Notes: a model not told the origin generated them from the letters alone. DNA of 64,000 bases from Stenotrophomonas maltophilia (GCF_001676385.1 NZ_LYVJ01000004.1:124001-188000), one strand, 5' to 3'; counted from the first letter of the stretch, positions 25,191-32,838 are shown. Numbers and translations are program-made.

Positions 25191-25221
25191 GGGGGCGCGC
25201 GGAAACGTTCGCCCCCTTTTT
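25191..25221 (+). terminator. Rho-independent terminator after the major coat gene
   Basis: GGGGGCG (25191-25197) pairs with CGCCCCC (25210-25216), loop of 12, followed by TTTTT. Filamentous phages place a terminator here between coat and adsorption genes. Confidence 0.85.
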
Positions 25222-25237
25222 ATTGGGAGAAGGGATC

Positions 25238-25300
25238 ATGGGCTACTTCGTCATCGTGGCTATCTGTGGTGCATGCTGGCTCGCGTTCGAGGGTCTGTAA
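25238..25300 (+). CDS. 20-residue hydrophobic micro-ORF before the adsorption gene
   Basis: ATG 25238 to TAA 25298-25300, preceded by GGGAGAAGGG. The product is one hydrophobic helix (MGYFVIVAICGACWLAFEGL). The stop overlaps the start of the adsorption gene (TAATG). A 22-residue counterpart exists at the same place in prophage 2 (34577-34645). The strong RBS and conservation support a real gene; it may be a tip protein or a translational leader. Confidence 0.65.
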   Translation: MGYFVIVAICGACWLAFEGL

Positions 25301-26739
25301 TGAACTGGTTAGCGCGTGTTCTTGCCAGGGCATTGGTACGGCGAACCGTCTACGCTTTCATGGCGCAGATAGTGCTGTTGTCAGCGTGTGCCGTCGTAGG
25401 AAGGGCGGAGGCGGCGAACTGCGCTTCGTACGACGACATGTGTACAGACGGGAATGCGCAATCTCTCGCGGCGGCCTGGGGCGGCGCGCAAGCGCGTTGT
25501 ATCGCCACTGTTGGCCCTGAGGGCATAGCGCAGTCGAACGTTACCAGTAAGACTGTTGAAGGAACTGGGCGGGGCTACTTCACAGTGAAGGCGGCATGTA
25601 CGTTTCGGGGGAATGTCATAACGGATGTCGTCCCGGCATTTCCGGATCAGGCGAGGTGGTATTACACAAGAGGATGTTCGTCTGAGCCCAGTAAGGTCAC
25701 GCCGTTCTTTCCGCCCTCGGGATCCGTGCGCTGCGTGAATGGCTGCGAGGTTTCGTACCGTGATAATGGCGATGACACAACCACGTATTCGCCTAACGGC
25801 AGGACATGTGAGAAGAAGCCGGATTGCGATGCCCAAGGTAAGAACATGGTGTGGAATGCCATGCTTGGCGTGTGTCAGCCTGTTGAGCCCGAGTGCCCGG
25901 CTGGCAAGGTGAAAGTTGGTAATGCCTGCATTGATGAAAAGCCATGCCCGGATGGTATGGCTCTGGTCAATGGATCCTGCAAGAAAGAAGACAATGAGTG
26001 CCCGGCCGGCATGATTCGCAGCCCCCTGGGCAACTGCATCCCAGGCGATGGTCAGTGTGCTCAGGGTGAGGTGCGCGGGCCCGATGGCACGTGTAAACGT
26101 GACAGTGACAATGACGGTGACCCTGACCCGACCGGTCCCGATGATCCCGAGACATTCAGCGGTGGCGACGCCTGCAATGCACCGCCTTCGTGTAGCGGTT
26201 CTCCGATCATGTGCGGACAGGCCCGCATTCAGTGGCGCATCGACTGCAATACACGTCGAAATAACAACATCAGCGGCGGGCACTGCTCGCAGTCGGGCAT
26301 GCCCGTCTGCACGGGTGAGAAGTGCAATGCGATGGAGTACGCCGGACTGCTGATGCAGTGGCGTTCTGCATGCGCGCTTGAAAAGATGGCGGGCGAGAAA
26401 TCGGATACGCCTGGCTCCAGCAAGACGGATGCGAACGGGAACGGTGTGCCTGATGCGCTGGAGGGGAGGGGGGAGGTGACGGGGGTCGGCGACAACGCGG
26501 CAGATATCGCTAGCGCCAAGAAGTGGGGCATCGGGCTTTCGACGGACAGCCTTGATACCAGCAACATGTTCGGCGGTGCTGGAACGTGTCCCGAGCCTCC
26601 CGCGATCACGATCATGGGCAAAACGGTTACTTCGGCGGATTTCCCCCACTTCTGCCGTATTGCCGCAATCCTTCGCGCATTGATCCTGATTTTTGGTGCC
26701 TACTCCGCGATTCGAATTCTCATGGGAGGCCTTTTCTGA
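25300..26739 (+). CDS. Prophage 1 adsorption/attachment protein (pIII-like)
   Basis: 479 residues. Signal peptide (IVLLSACAVVGRAEA), N-terminal receptor-binding part, then a Cys-rich region of short repeats (CPAGKVKVGNAC, CPDGMALVNGSC, CPAGMIRSPLGNC) and an acidic repeat DSDNDGDPDPTGPDDPE. Then comes a conserved domain with GSPIMCGQARIQWRIDCNTR, and a C-terminal membrane anchor (ALILIFGAYSAIRILMGGLF). The C-terminal half is very close to the prophage 2 protein while the N-terminal half diverges, as expected for receptor choice. Lacks sequence similarity to Ff pIII; role by position and layout. Confidence 0.85.
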   Translation: MNWLARVLARALVRRTVYAFMAQIVLLSACAVVGRAEAANCASYDDMCTDGNAQSLAAAWGGAQARCIATVGPEGIAQSNVTSKTVEGTGRGYFTVKAACTFRGNVITDVVPAFPDQARWYYTRGCSSEPSKVTPFFPPSGSVRCVNGCEVSYRDNGDDTTTYSPNGRTCEKKPDCDAQGKNMVWNAMLGVCQPVEPECPAGKVKVGNACIDEKPCPDGMALVNGSCKKEDNECPAGMIRSPLGNCIPGDGQCAQGEVRGPDGTCKRDSDNDGDPDPTGPDDPETFSGGDACNAPPSCSGSPIMCGQARIQWRIDCNTRRNNNISGGHCSQSGMPVCTGEKCNAMEYAGLLMQWRSACALEKMAGEKSDTPGSSKTDANGNGVPDALEGRGEVTGVGDNAADIASAKKWGIGLSTDSLDTSNMFGGAGTCPEPPAITIMGKTVTSADFPHFCRIAAILRALILIFGAYSAIRILMGGLF

Positions 26740-27059
26740 TGGGCATGATCTCTGACTGGATTACAGATGCAACAACATCGCTGGTCGGCAAGCTGAAGGA
26801 TGCTGCGGCCGGGCTGGTGGGCAAAGGGCTTGCGACTTTCGGCTTGACCACGGTCACCTTCAATGCGCTATTGCCCAAGCTCAAAGAGTTCGTCATGCAG
26901 TTTATTGGCGGAATCGACGGTCCCGCATGGCAGATGCTCAACTATCTGGGTGTCGGCATTTGTTTCTCAATGATCTTCTCTGCATTGACGGTTCGCATGG
27001 CTTGGAAAATCTTCATTGTTCCCAAGGCTGTCGCTGACCAGCTGGGGGCGGGCTCATGA
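26739..27059 (+). CDS. DUF2523 minor coat protein (pVI-like)
   Basis: 106 residues, two to three hydrophobic helices (VGKGLATFGLTTVTFNALL, YLGVGICFSMIFSALTVRM). DUF2523 proteins occupy the pVI position in filamentous phages and help cap and release the virion. ATG 26739 overlaps the stop of the adsorption gene (TGATG), and its own end overlaps the Zot start, so translation is continuous. Confidence 0.8.
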   Translation: MGMISDWITDATTSLVGKLKDAAAGLVGKGLATFGLTTVTFNALLPKLKEFVMQFIGGIDGPAWQMLNYLGVGICFSMIFSALTVRMAWKIFIVPKAVADQLGAGS

Positions 27060-28240
27060 TCTATTGGTATACCGGCCAACCCGGACACGGCAAGACGCTT
27101 CACGCCATCGAGCGCCTGCTTGAGTTCAAAGACCAGGGGCGCATCGTATACGCATGCAACATTCGCGAGTTTGACTACGCGAAGACTGGCGTTTTGGAAA
27201 TGACGCCGGAGCAGTTCCGTGACTGGCCTAACTTCTTGCCTGATGGCGCGGTCGCCCTGGTCGATGAGGCGTATGAGCACGGCATGCTTCCTAAGCGGCC
27301 AGCCGGTGCGAAGGTTCCACACCACGTGGAGCAACTTGCCAAGCACCGGCACAAGGGCTTGGACTTCATTTTCGTAAGCCAATCCCCCGACAAGCAGTGC
27401 GATCAGTTCGTGCATGACCTGATCGAGCGCCACGTACATGTGCGCCGCCGCTTCGGAACGAAGTTCGTGCACCTCCGCGAGTTCGATAGGTTCGAGGCTC
27501 GGGCCGAGAAGGCGACGCCTCTGACGATCAAGCGCAAGACGCTCCCGACGCGTCCGATGGGCATGTACAAGTCTACTGAGCTCGATACCACCGAGCGCAA
27601 GATTCCCTGGTATTACATCGCGCTACCGGTTCTCGCCGTAGTTGCGGTGGTGATGCTGTACGTGGCGTTCGGGCGAATGGACAAGCGCATGAGCGGCGGC
27701 GACCTTCCCGCGCCAGGTAGTGCCAGTGGCGCCAGCGCTCCGCGCGACGGAGCGTCAGCGACGGCGGGCGGAGCGGTGGCGGCAAAGTCGGCACAACCGT
27801 TGAAGGATTACGTCGACAAGTTCCTGCCGCGTGTCCCATCTCAGCCCTGGAGCGCGCCTGTATACGACGATGCGCTCAGTGTTCCCAGCGAGCCGCCGCG
27901 CGTTTTCTGCATGTCGTCGCTCGGTGGCGAGAATGGTCTCGGTGGTCACGACGAACCCAGCTGCAATTGCGTGACGGAGCAGGGCAGTCGTTACGACCTG
28001 GACGAGCCGACGTGTCGTTACGTCGCCCGGCGCGGCCAGTATGAGCCCTATCTGCCTCGGCGTGAGAACAGGCTTGTGGATGGTCAGACGCAGATCAATC
28101 GCGCCCTGGATCAGATCGAGCAGCGGGGGCAGGGCGTAGCTATTGAGCGGCAGCCTCGCGCAATGGGGAGCTTTCCCGAGTCGCCACCGATCCCGACAAG
28201 CAGCTATATGACAACGCCAGCGGGGGAGAATCGGCTATGA
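27056..28240 (+). CDS. zot: Zot/pI-family phage assembly ATPase
   Basis: 394 residues. Walker A GQPGHGKT at residues about 7-14; Walker B region GAVALVDEAYEHG; one transmembrane helix (IALPVLAVVAVVMLYVAF, about 184-201); periplasmic C-terminal part with Cys residues, ending in AMGSFPESPPIPTSSYMTT. It drives extrusion of the virion through the inner membrane. The name Zot is historical; no toxin activity is implied. Overlaps both neighbours by 4 bp. The last 20 residues are nearly identical in prophage 2. Confidence 0.9.
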   Translation: MIYWYTGQPGHGKTLHAIERLLEFKDQGRIVYACNIREFDYAKTGVLEMTPEQFRDWPNFLPDGAVALVDEAYEHGMLPKRPAGAKVPHHVEQLAKHRHKGLDFIFVSQSPDKQCDQFVHDLIERHVHVRRRFGTKFVHLREFDRFEARAEKATPLTIKRKTLPTRPMGMYKSTELDTTERKIPWYYIALPVLAVVAVVMLYVAFGRMDKRMSGGDLPAPGSASGASAPRDGASATAGGAVAAKSAQPLKDYVDKFLPRVPSQPWSAPVYDDALSVPSEPPRVFCMSSLGGENGLGGHDEPSCNCVTEQGSRYDLDEPTCRYVARRGQYEPYLPRRENRLVDGQTQINRALDQIEQRGQGVAIERQPRAMGSFPESPPIPTSSYMTTPAGENRL

Positions 28241-28923
28241 CCAGTGGCGGGCGTGAACTGCTCAAATGGCTCGCTCTGGTGCTGATGACCGGCGATCACG
28301 TTGTGACGGCGTTTGGCTTGGGTCACGTGCAAGTCGTTTCCCAGCTCGGTCGGGTTGCGTTCCCCGTGTTCGCCCTGGTCATGGCTTACAACCTGGCGCA
28401 ACCTGGCGCCGATGCGGGGAAGTCTGCTCGGCGCCTGGCACTTTGGGGCTTGGTTGCCACTCCCGCGGCTGTGCTGGCATTCGGCCAGGCGTTGCCGCTC
28501 AATGTGCTGCTGACGTTCGCCGCCGCGGCCGGCTGCATATGGGCCATGGAACGCCGTCAATGGGCGCTGGCTGCGCTGCTATGTATCGTGGCTCCCGTTG
28601 CCCTTGACTACGCTTGGCCCGGCGTATGGCTCGTTCTGGCGGCCTGGGCGTGGTTCAAGAATCATGGAAGGCGCACGCACTTCCTGCTGGGCTCTTGGGA
28701 CTGGCGTCGCCAACGCCTCTACCTGGTGCTGCCGATCTGGGTATGGGCTTGCATGGGTCTGCTCTGCCTCTACAACGGGAACGGTTGGGCGTTGTTGGCC
28801 CTGCCTGTCATCGTCCTGGGCGAACTACCGGCACGGATTCCTCGATCAGGCCGGGCCTTCTACGTGTATTACGTGGGCCACCTGGCAATTTTGGTCGTGC
28901 TTGCGGCTATAGTCGGTGCATGA
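28237..28923 (+). CDS. TraX-family membrane acyltransferase of prophage 1
   Basis: 228 residues, about eight transmembrane segments. TraX landmarks: LKWLALVLMTGDHV with the conserved Asp-His, GRVAFPVFALVMAYNLA with the Arg-x-x-(Y/F)PxF pattern, and YYVGHLAILVV at the C-terminus. TraX of the F plasmid N-acetylates pilin. Here the substrate could be the phage coat protein or host pilin; which is unknown. ATG overlaps the zot stop (ATGA). A close homologue is in prophage 2. Confidence 0.85.
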   Translation: MTSGGRELLKWLALVLMTGDHVVTAFGLGHVQVVSQLGRVAFPVFALVMAYNLAQPGADAGKSARRLALWGLVATPAAVLAFGQALPLNVLLTFAAAAGCIWAMERRQWALAALLCIVAPVALDYAWPGVWLVLAAWAWFKNHGRRTHFLLGSWDWRRQRLYLVLPIWVWACMGLLCLYNGNGWALLALPVIVLGELPARIPRSGRAFYVYYVGHLAILVVLAAIVGA

Positions 28924-28988
28924 GCAGATTCTTCGACCTGCATTACTGGTTTGCCTGGTGGATGGACCGGGCGTTCAAGCGACGCTAG
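28920..28988 (+). CDS. 22-residue micro-protein after TraX
   Basis: ATG 28920 overlaps the TraX stop (ATGA). The product MSRFFDLHYWFAWWMDRAFK plus two basic residues is amphipathic with several Trp. Prophage 2 has a 30-residue counterpart (30923-31015) with the same H-Y-W-x-A-x-W-M-D-R-A-F core, also coupled to TraX. Conservation at this length between otherwise diverged phages indicates selection. Function unknown; a membrane-associated TraX partner is plausible. Confidence 0.7.
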   Translation: MSRFFDLHYWFAWWMDRAFKRR

Positions 28989-29024
28989 CCTTGTCGGAGT
29001 AATCAAACCTGACAGGGGTAGGGT

Positions 29025-29450
29025 ATGGATATCCGCGCTGGCTTCCTTTTCGTACTACTGGCATTCGCTTTTCCCGCCGCAGCGCAGCTGCAGTCGGCTA
29101 CCGGCCCCAGGCCGAAGCCTCTCCCGGCGGCCCCGAAGCCTGCTTACAACTCGATGTCAAAGACCACCACGCCGCTCAATTGTCACGAATTGGCCTGGCC
29201 GAACCACCCGCACCCGGGCGTAAAGACGTACTGCGAGCACCTCGAAGCCCGTCTGCTTTCAGATGAGGCGCGCCGCGCCGGTCGCCCTGGTCCTTCCGAC
29301 AGCGTCGTCGTGCTCCCTTCGCTCGGGTCCGAAGCTTCCAAGCGCTCTGGACTCGCCTGTATTGGCGGCCAAGCTTTCCGAAAGCTGTCAAACGGATGGG
29401 AACAGGTTTCTTCGCCCGCAGGCGGCTGGCAACGCTGCCGCGAGCAGTGA
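29025..29450 (+). CDS. Secreted phage cargo protein with C-terminal Cys module
   Basis: 141 residues. Signal peptide (FLFVLLAFAFPAAA), Pro-rich linker, then a domain with Cys residues (NCHELAWPN, KTYCEHLEA) and a C-terminal module CIGGQAFRKLSNGWEQVS ending in a second Cys. The module recurs with a different N-terminus at 30484-30918 and 37865-38239. Start ATG 29025 is 36 bp after the micro-protein, with GGGGTAGGGT upstream. Likely a lysogenic-conversion or exclusion gene; inference only. Confidence 0.7.
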   Translation: MDIRAGFLFVLLAFAFPAAAQLQSATGPRPKPLPAAPKPAYNSMSKTTTPLNCHELAWPNHPHPGVKTYCEHLEARLLSDEARRAGRPGPSDSVVVLPSLGSEASKRSGLACIGGQAFRKLSNGWEQVSSPAGGWQRCREQ

Positions 29451-29457
29451 CCGGGGT

Positions 29458-29476
29458 GTAGGGGCAGCGCCCCTAC
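29458..29476. terminator. Bidirectional hairpin at the end of prophage 1
   Basis: GTAGGGGCAGCGCCCCTAC, a nearly perfect palindrome between convergent genes (cargo gene forward, DUF3653-like gene reverse). It is the exact reverse complement of the hairpin at 30426-30444 in prophage 2, with closely matching flanks. Confidence 0.65.
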
Positions 29477-29485
29477 GGAAACGCT

Positions 29486-29839
29486 TCACACGCGCTGGCG
29501 AGGCCTCGGCCCCTGTACTGGCAGGACTGCCGTCACTGGATCGGCGTCAGGGCCAGCCATCACCCTGGACAACCGCCGTTGGCGCCGTGCCATCAATGTG
29601 GCCACGTCGATCACTTCCGCGGAATCCATTGTGCTGGAAGGCTTCTCGGTGGGCGCCGATCGCAACTGCGCCATCATCCGGCGCCATTCCTGTGCTTGGC
29701 AGGCGGTGAGCGACAGCCAGGCCAGATCCTGCGGTTCCAGCTCGCGGCCTTCGGGCGTAATCAGGCGGTCGCCGAGGAAAGAAAAACCGGCCCAAGGGCC
29801 GGTCAAGTCGATACGGTGGTGCGGGTCGAACTCAATCAT
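29486..29839 (-). CDS. DUF3653-like phage protein, cut off from its repressor by integration
   Basis: 117 residues. N-terminal LTGPWAGFSFLGDRLITPEG and EPQDLAWLSL are typical of the small DUF3653 phage proteins; the C-terminus is helical and basic (VATLMARRQRRLSRVMAG). The prophage 2 copy (30045-30416) is a close paralogue in inverted orientation. In the circular phage the ATG at 29839 would overlap the repressor stop (ATGA), making this the second gene of the immunity operon. In the prophage its upstream DNA is the att junction instead. Confidence 0.75.
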   Translation of the reverse strand: MIEFDPHHRIDLTGPWAGFSFLGDRLITPEGRELEPQDLAWLSLTACQAQEWRRMMAQLRSAPTEKPSSTMDSAEVIDVATLMARRQRRLSRVMAGPDADPVTAVLPVQGPRPRQRV

Positions 29840-29948
29840 GCCGCGATCTCATCCTTGGCCGGGGTTCCAGGTCGCAGGCAAGAGCCGAGCCAGAGGCCCA
29901 GGCATTGCCAAGCGGAAGAGACGAACGCTCGGATTCGGCCCACCCATG

Positions 29949-29976
29949 ATTTCGCATAATGTATATTATGTTCGCG
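29949..29976 (+). other. Central dif-like site shared by both prophages
   Basis: XerC arm ATTTCGCATAA (29949-29959), central TGTATA (29960-29965), XerD-type arm TTATGTTCGCG (29966-29976). This is the only one of the three att sites with both arms recognisable, closely matching bacterial dif. Left half 29951-29965 repeats attL (22654); 29959-29973 (ATGTATATTATGTTC) repeats attR (37624). Confidence 0.85.
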
Positions 29977-30044
29977 AAGCTCCGGGGCTGGCTGGCACGT
30001 CTCTTGCCTCGCCCTCTGTCCCTGTTGCGGCATGGAGCCTGATT

Positions 30045-30416
30045 GTGCGTGATCGGAACCTAACCGGCCCTTGGGCCGGTTTTTCGTTTAGGGCTGGCCG
30101 ACTGGTCACCCCCGAAGGCCGCGAGCTGGAACCACAGGATCTGGCGTGGCTATCGCTCACTGCTGCTCAAGCTCAGGAATGGCGCCGGATGATGGGCCAA
30201 CTCCGCGGCAATCCTCGATCGGGACACCCTCGAAACCGTTGCAGCACTGAGGCTGCCAGAAACAGCTTCCCTGCAGTGCCGGCTGACGTGATCGAGGTGG
30301 CCACCTTGATGGCCCGCCGCCAAGAGCGGTTGTCCAGGGTGATGGCTGGCCCCGACGCCGAACCGCCAGCAGCAGTCCTGCCGGTACCGGGGCCGAGGCC
30401 TCGCCAGCGCGTGTGA
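30045..30416 (+). CDS. DUF3653-like protein of prophage 2
   Basis: 123 residues from GTG 30045 (GGAG eight bases upstream). Landmarks LTGPWAGFSFRAGRLVTPEG, EPQDLAWLSL and VATLMARRQERLSRVMAG match the prophage 1 protein at 29486-29839. In the circular phage the repressor frame, crossing the att core, would end with TGA at 30040-30042, three bases before this start. The gene is therefore the second gene of a repressor operon that integration has split. Confidence 0.72.
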   Translation: MRDRNLTGPWAGFSFRAGRLVTPEGRELEPQDLAWLSLTAAQAQEWRRMMGQLRGNPRSGHPRNRCSTEAARNSFPAVPADVIEVATLMARRQERLSRVMAGPDAEPPAAVLPVPGPRPRQRV

Positions 30417-30425
30417 GGCGCTTCC

Positions 30426-30444
30426 GTAGGGGCGCTGCCCCTAC
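30426..30444. terminator. Hairpin between DUF3653-like and cargo genes of prophage 2
   Basis: GTAGGGGCGCTGCCCCTAC, exact reverse complement of 29458-29476. Here it separates two same-strand genes, so it may terminate the DUF3653-like transcript before the cargo promoter. Confidence 0.6.
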
Positions 30445-30483
30445 ACCCCGGCTAGAATGCGCGCAGGACGCCTTGGGGGCCGT

Positions 30484-30918
30484 ATGGAACGCGAACGACC
30501 GGACTACCTACAACCCATCCCGCGCTCGCGCTGGGAGTTCCCGTGGCTCGGCCTATGGGCCGTTCTACTACTCGGCATGGCCGCTGCCGGAATCTGGCTG
30601 CATCTACAAACGGGCAACGCTTGGAACGAGCGGTTCCAGAAGCAGGACGCCTCCCCAAAGCCCGTGCAGCACGCTGCGCCGTCGCAGCCGACGACGGCGG
30701 GTAACGACAGGTTCATGGCTGAAATCAGAGCGCGGCGCGAACTTGCGGAGGCCGAAGCCAAGATGGCGGAAGCAAGACTCAGAGAAGTTGCAGCAGAACG
30801 TGCTGCGGCAGGTCGATCAACCTCCGCGAAAAAGGATGAGTACCGCTGCATCAACGGAATCGCGTTCCGGCGCATTCCTGGGGGCTGGGAGAACGTGCCG
30901 GGCGACACCTGCCAGTAG
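30484..30918 (+). CDS. Membrane-anchored phage cargo protein with C-terminal Cys module
   Basis: 144 residues from ATG 30484. Short cytoplasmic N-terminus (MERERPDYLQPIPRSRWEFP), one transmembrane helix (LGLWAVLLLGMAAAGIWLHL), coiled-coil middle (RARRELAEAEAKMAEARLRE) and C-terminal module CINGIAFRRIPGGWENVPG ending in Cys. The paralogue at 37865-38239 shares the N-terminus, helix and module. A -10-like TAGAAT lies at about 30453-30458. It is transcribed against the phage structural genes, so it probably has its own promoter and is expressed in the lysogen. Confidence 0.72.
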   Translation: MERERPDYLQPIPRSRWEFPWLGLWAVLLLGMAAAGIWLHLQTGNAWNERFQKQDASPKPVQHAAPSQPTTAGNDRFMAEIRARRELAEAEAKMAEARLREVAAERAAAGRSTSAKKDEYRCINGIAFRRIPGGWENVPGDTCQ

Positions 30919-30922
30919 GCAC

Positions 30923-31015
30923 TTAGTTCTTCTGGCGCGCCTGCTGACGTGCGAACGCCCGATCCATCCATCGGGCAACCCAGTAGTGAACATTGAGGTA
31001 GTCGCGCAGGTTCAT
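30923..31015 (-). CDS. 30-residue micro-protein after TraX (prophage 2)
   Basis: From ATG 31015, overlapping the TraX stop by 4 bp. N-terminus MNLRDYLNVHYWVARWMDRA, followed by a basic tail. Shares the H-Y-W-x-A-x-W-M-D-R-A-F core with the prophage 1 micro-protein (28920-28988). It is too short for routine gene calling, but coupling and conservation support it. Confidence 0.7.
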   Translation of the reverse strand: MNLRDYLNVHYWVARWMDRAFARQQARQKN

Positions 31016-31638
31016 GGCCGCAGTATAGGCACCAGCAGCCCAATGCATGCAAGGTGTGCGACGTAGTAACCGTAGAAAGCCCAGCGGCCACGCGGCACAG
31101 GCCACACCAGCCGAGACAGGCCCAGCGCCACCGGGATCGCCGCCAGCGCCCAGAGGTTGCCGTTGAACCAGCAGATCGCCGCGAACGCCGGGACCAGTAG
31201 CCAGTACTGCCGCCGCCGGAAGGCCAGCCATGCCAGCAATACGAACCCTACCCCAGCCCATTGGTAATCCACGAATGCCGACGGCACCGCCGCGGCGAAT
31301 GCCAGAACAACCCACCTGCGCTGGCCGGCCGCATAGATGCCAGCGGCGCACAGGGCGAAGGTGAGCAGGATGTTCAACGGCAACCAGTACCCGAACGCCA
31401 AGGCGTGAACCGGCTGTGCGATCAATCCCCAAGCGCCGAGCCTCCGCACCGACTTGACCGCGTCGGCGCCGGGCTGCGCGAGGTTATAGGCCATCACCAG
31501 CGCGAACAGAGGGAATGCCACCCTGCCCGCCTCGCTTAGTCCAGCCACGTAACCGCCGTAGATGACCTTGGCGACATGGTCACACGTCATGAGAACGACG
31601 GCCAGCCACTTCAATATCTCACGTGCGCTGCTGGTCAT
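31012..31638 (-). CDS. TraX-family membrane acyltransferase of prophage 2
   Basis: 208 residues, about eight transmembrane helices. ILKWLAVVLMTCDHVAKV, GRVAFPLFALVMAYNLAQPG and YGYYVAHLACIGLLV match TraX and the prophage 1 copy. About 20 residues shorter, mainly in one loop where prophage 1 has NHGRRTHFLLGSWDWRRQ. Coupled to zot upstream (4-bp overlap) and to the micro-protein downstream. Substrate unknown. Confidence 0.85.
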   Translation of the reverse strand: MTSSAREILKWLAVVLMTCDHVAKVIYGGYVAGLSEAGRVAFPLFALVMAYNLAQPGADAVKSVRRLGAWGLIAQPVHALAFGYWLPLNILLTFALCAAGIYAAGQRRWVVLAFAAAVPSAFVDYQWAGVGFVLLAWLAFRRRQYWLLVPAFAAICWFNGNLWALAAIPVALGLSRLVWPVPRGRWAFYGYYVAHLACIGLLVPILRP

Positions 31639-32837
31639 AGCTTGTTCGGTCCCGGCGCAGTGGTCATGTAGCTATCGGTTGGGAACGACGGCGACTCTGG
31701 AAAGCTCCCCATGGCCCGCTCTACGTGCTGCACTACGCTGCCCGCCAGCCCCACCGATTCGACCTGGCGCGGCTGGCTTGCGGCCTCAAAGCGCTGGTCA
31801 CGCCGATCTTCTGGCCGTTCCCGGTACGGGTTATAGACCGGCCCATTCCGGGCGAGCGTGCGGCACTCTGGCTGGCTCAGTTCGTACGCCGTCCCCTGCT
31901 CGGTAAGGCAACGACAGCTCGCCTCTTGGCGCACGCCCTGCGCGTCCAGCCCTTCCATGGATGACATGCACACCAGCTGTGGGTCAGATCGCGCCTGACG
32001 ATCATCGAATATCGGCGCAGTCCAGGGCATCGTGCTGATGCGCGGAAGATGGTCCTTTGCATAGGCAGCGGCTGAGGGCCAGCGCGGAGCGCCTTCCTTA
32101 CGCGATCCACCGCCCGGTGGCGAAGGGGCCGCATCGGCTAACGCCGATTGCGTCCCTTCTTTGCCCACGCCATCTGTAAGCGCAGATGGGACGAGAGAAC
32201 GGTAAGCCATATAGGCGCAGACAGCGCCAACGACGATCACTGCCGGAAGCAGCAACACCCTGAGCGGGATTCGTGCTTTGATCGTGTGAACCTCGGCGGA
32301 TTTGTACTGTCCGAACACCTGCGAGGGCAGTAGCCGCGTGGTGCGCTGGGCCATGTCGCGCTTCGCAAGTGACTTGATTTCCTCGTTGAGTTCGCCCCAG
32401 CGATAGACGTCAAGCATCTTCGTTCCGAAGCGCCGCACCACGTGCGAGTGAGCGCCGATCAGACCACGCACGAACGGATAGAGCTGGTTCGGCTGCTGCG
32501 TGGTCCACACGAAGTCCAGGCCACGGTGGCGGTGTTCGGCCAGTTCCAACACGTGCCGGGGCGTCTGCTGTCGCGTGGCATCATGAAGATGGCCGAACCA
32601 CTTCCATGCCTCGTCCACGAAGATCAATGACCCGTCAGGAATGACGTATTTGCCCTCGGCGTCCTTGTCGTTCCAGCTGCGCGCATCATCGAGCACTGTG
32701 GCAAGGCCGGGATCAAGGCCATCGATGCCGATAGCGAAAATCGGGCGAGTCGCCGCTTTTGCTTCCGCAATAAGGCGCTCCATCATGAGCGCAGTTTTGC
32801 CGTTGCCGGGCTGGCCGGTGAACAGTTCGATAGGCAT
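31635..32837 (-). CDS. zot: Zot/pI-family assembly ATPase of prophage 2
   Basis: 400 residues. Walker A GQPGNGKT at residues 8-15, Walker B-like SLIFVDEAWKWFG, transmembrane helix VLLLPAVIVVGAVCAYMAY near residue 200. The periplasmic tail with paired Cys (CMSSMEGLD, CRCLTEQGTAYEL) ends in AMGSFPESPSFPTDSYMTT. ATPase motor for virion extrusion. The extreme C-terminus is almost identical to prophage 1, suggesting a conserved contact with secretin or tip proteins. Confidence 0.9.
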   Translation of the reverse strand: MPIELFTGQPGNGKTALMMERLIAEAKAATRPIFAIGIDGLDPGLATVLDDARSWNDKDAEGKYVIPDGSLIFVDEAWKWFGHLHDATRQQTPRHVLELAEHRHRGLDFVWTTQQPNQLYPFVRGLIGAHSHVVRRFGTKMLDVYRWGELNEEIKSLAKRDMAQRTTRLLPSQVFGQYKSAEVHTIKARIPLRVLLLPAVIVVGAVCAYMAYRSLVPSALTDGVGKEGTQSALADAAPSPPGGGSRKEGAPRWPSAAAYAKDHLPRISTMPWTAPIFDDRQARSDPQLVCMSSMEGLDAQGVRQEASCRCLTEQGTAYELSQPECRTLARNGPVYNPYRERPEDRRDQRFEAASQPRQVESVGLAGSVVQHVERAMGSFPESPSFPTDSYMTTAPGPNKL

Positions 32838-32838
32838 G

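Larger units (their letters stand above)
22654..29965 (+). mobile_element. Inovirus prophage 1 (about 7.3 kb, rightward)
   Basis: Flanked by the exact 15-bp repeat TTCGCATAATGTATA at 22654 and 29951 (7,297 bp core to core), in the usual size range of filamentous phages. Order: repressor (reverse), two small membrane proteins, HUH replication protein, ssDNA-binding protein, small protein, major coat protein, terminator, micro-ORF, adsorption protein, DUF2523 coat protein, Zot/pI ATPase, TraX-like protein, micro-protein, secreted cargo protein, and a reverse DUF3653-like gene. All key genes are open, so the prophage looks intact. Confidence 0.92.

Noticed and set aside
27056..28240. Zonula occludens toxin
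   Set aside because: Zot homologues in filamentous phages are pI assembly ATPases; no evidence for toxin activity.
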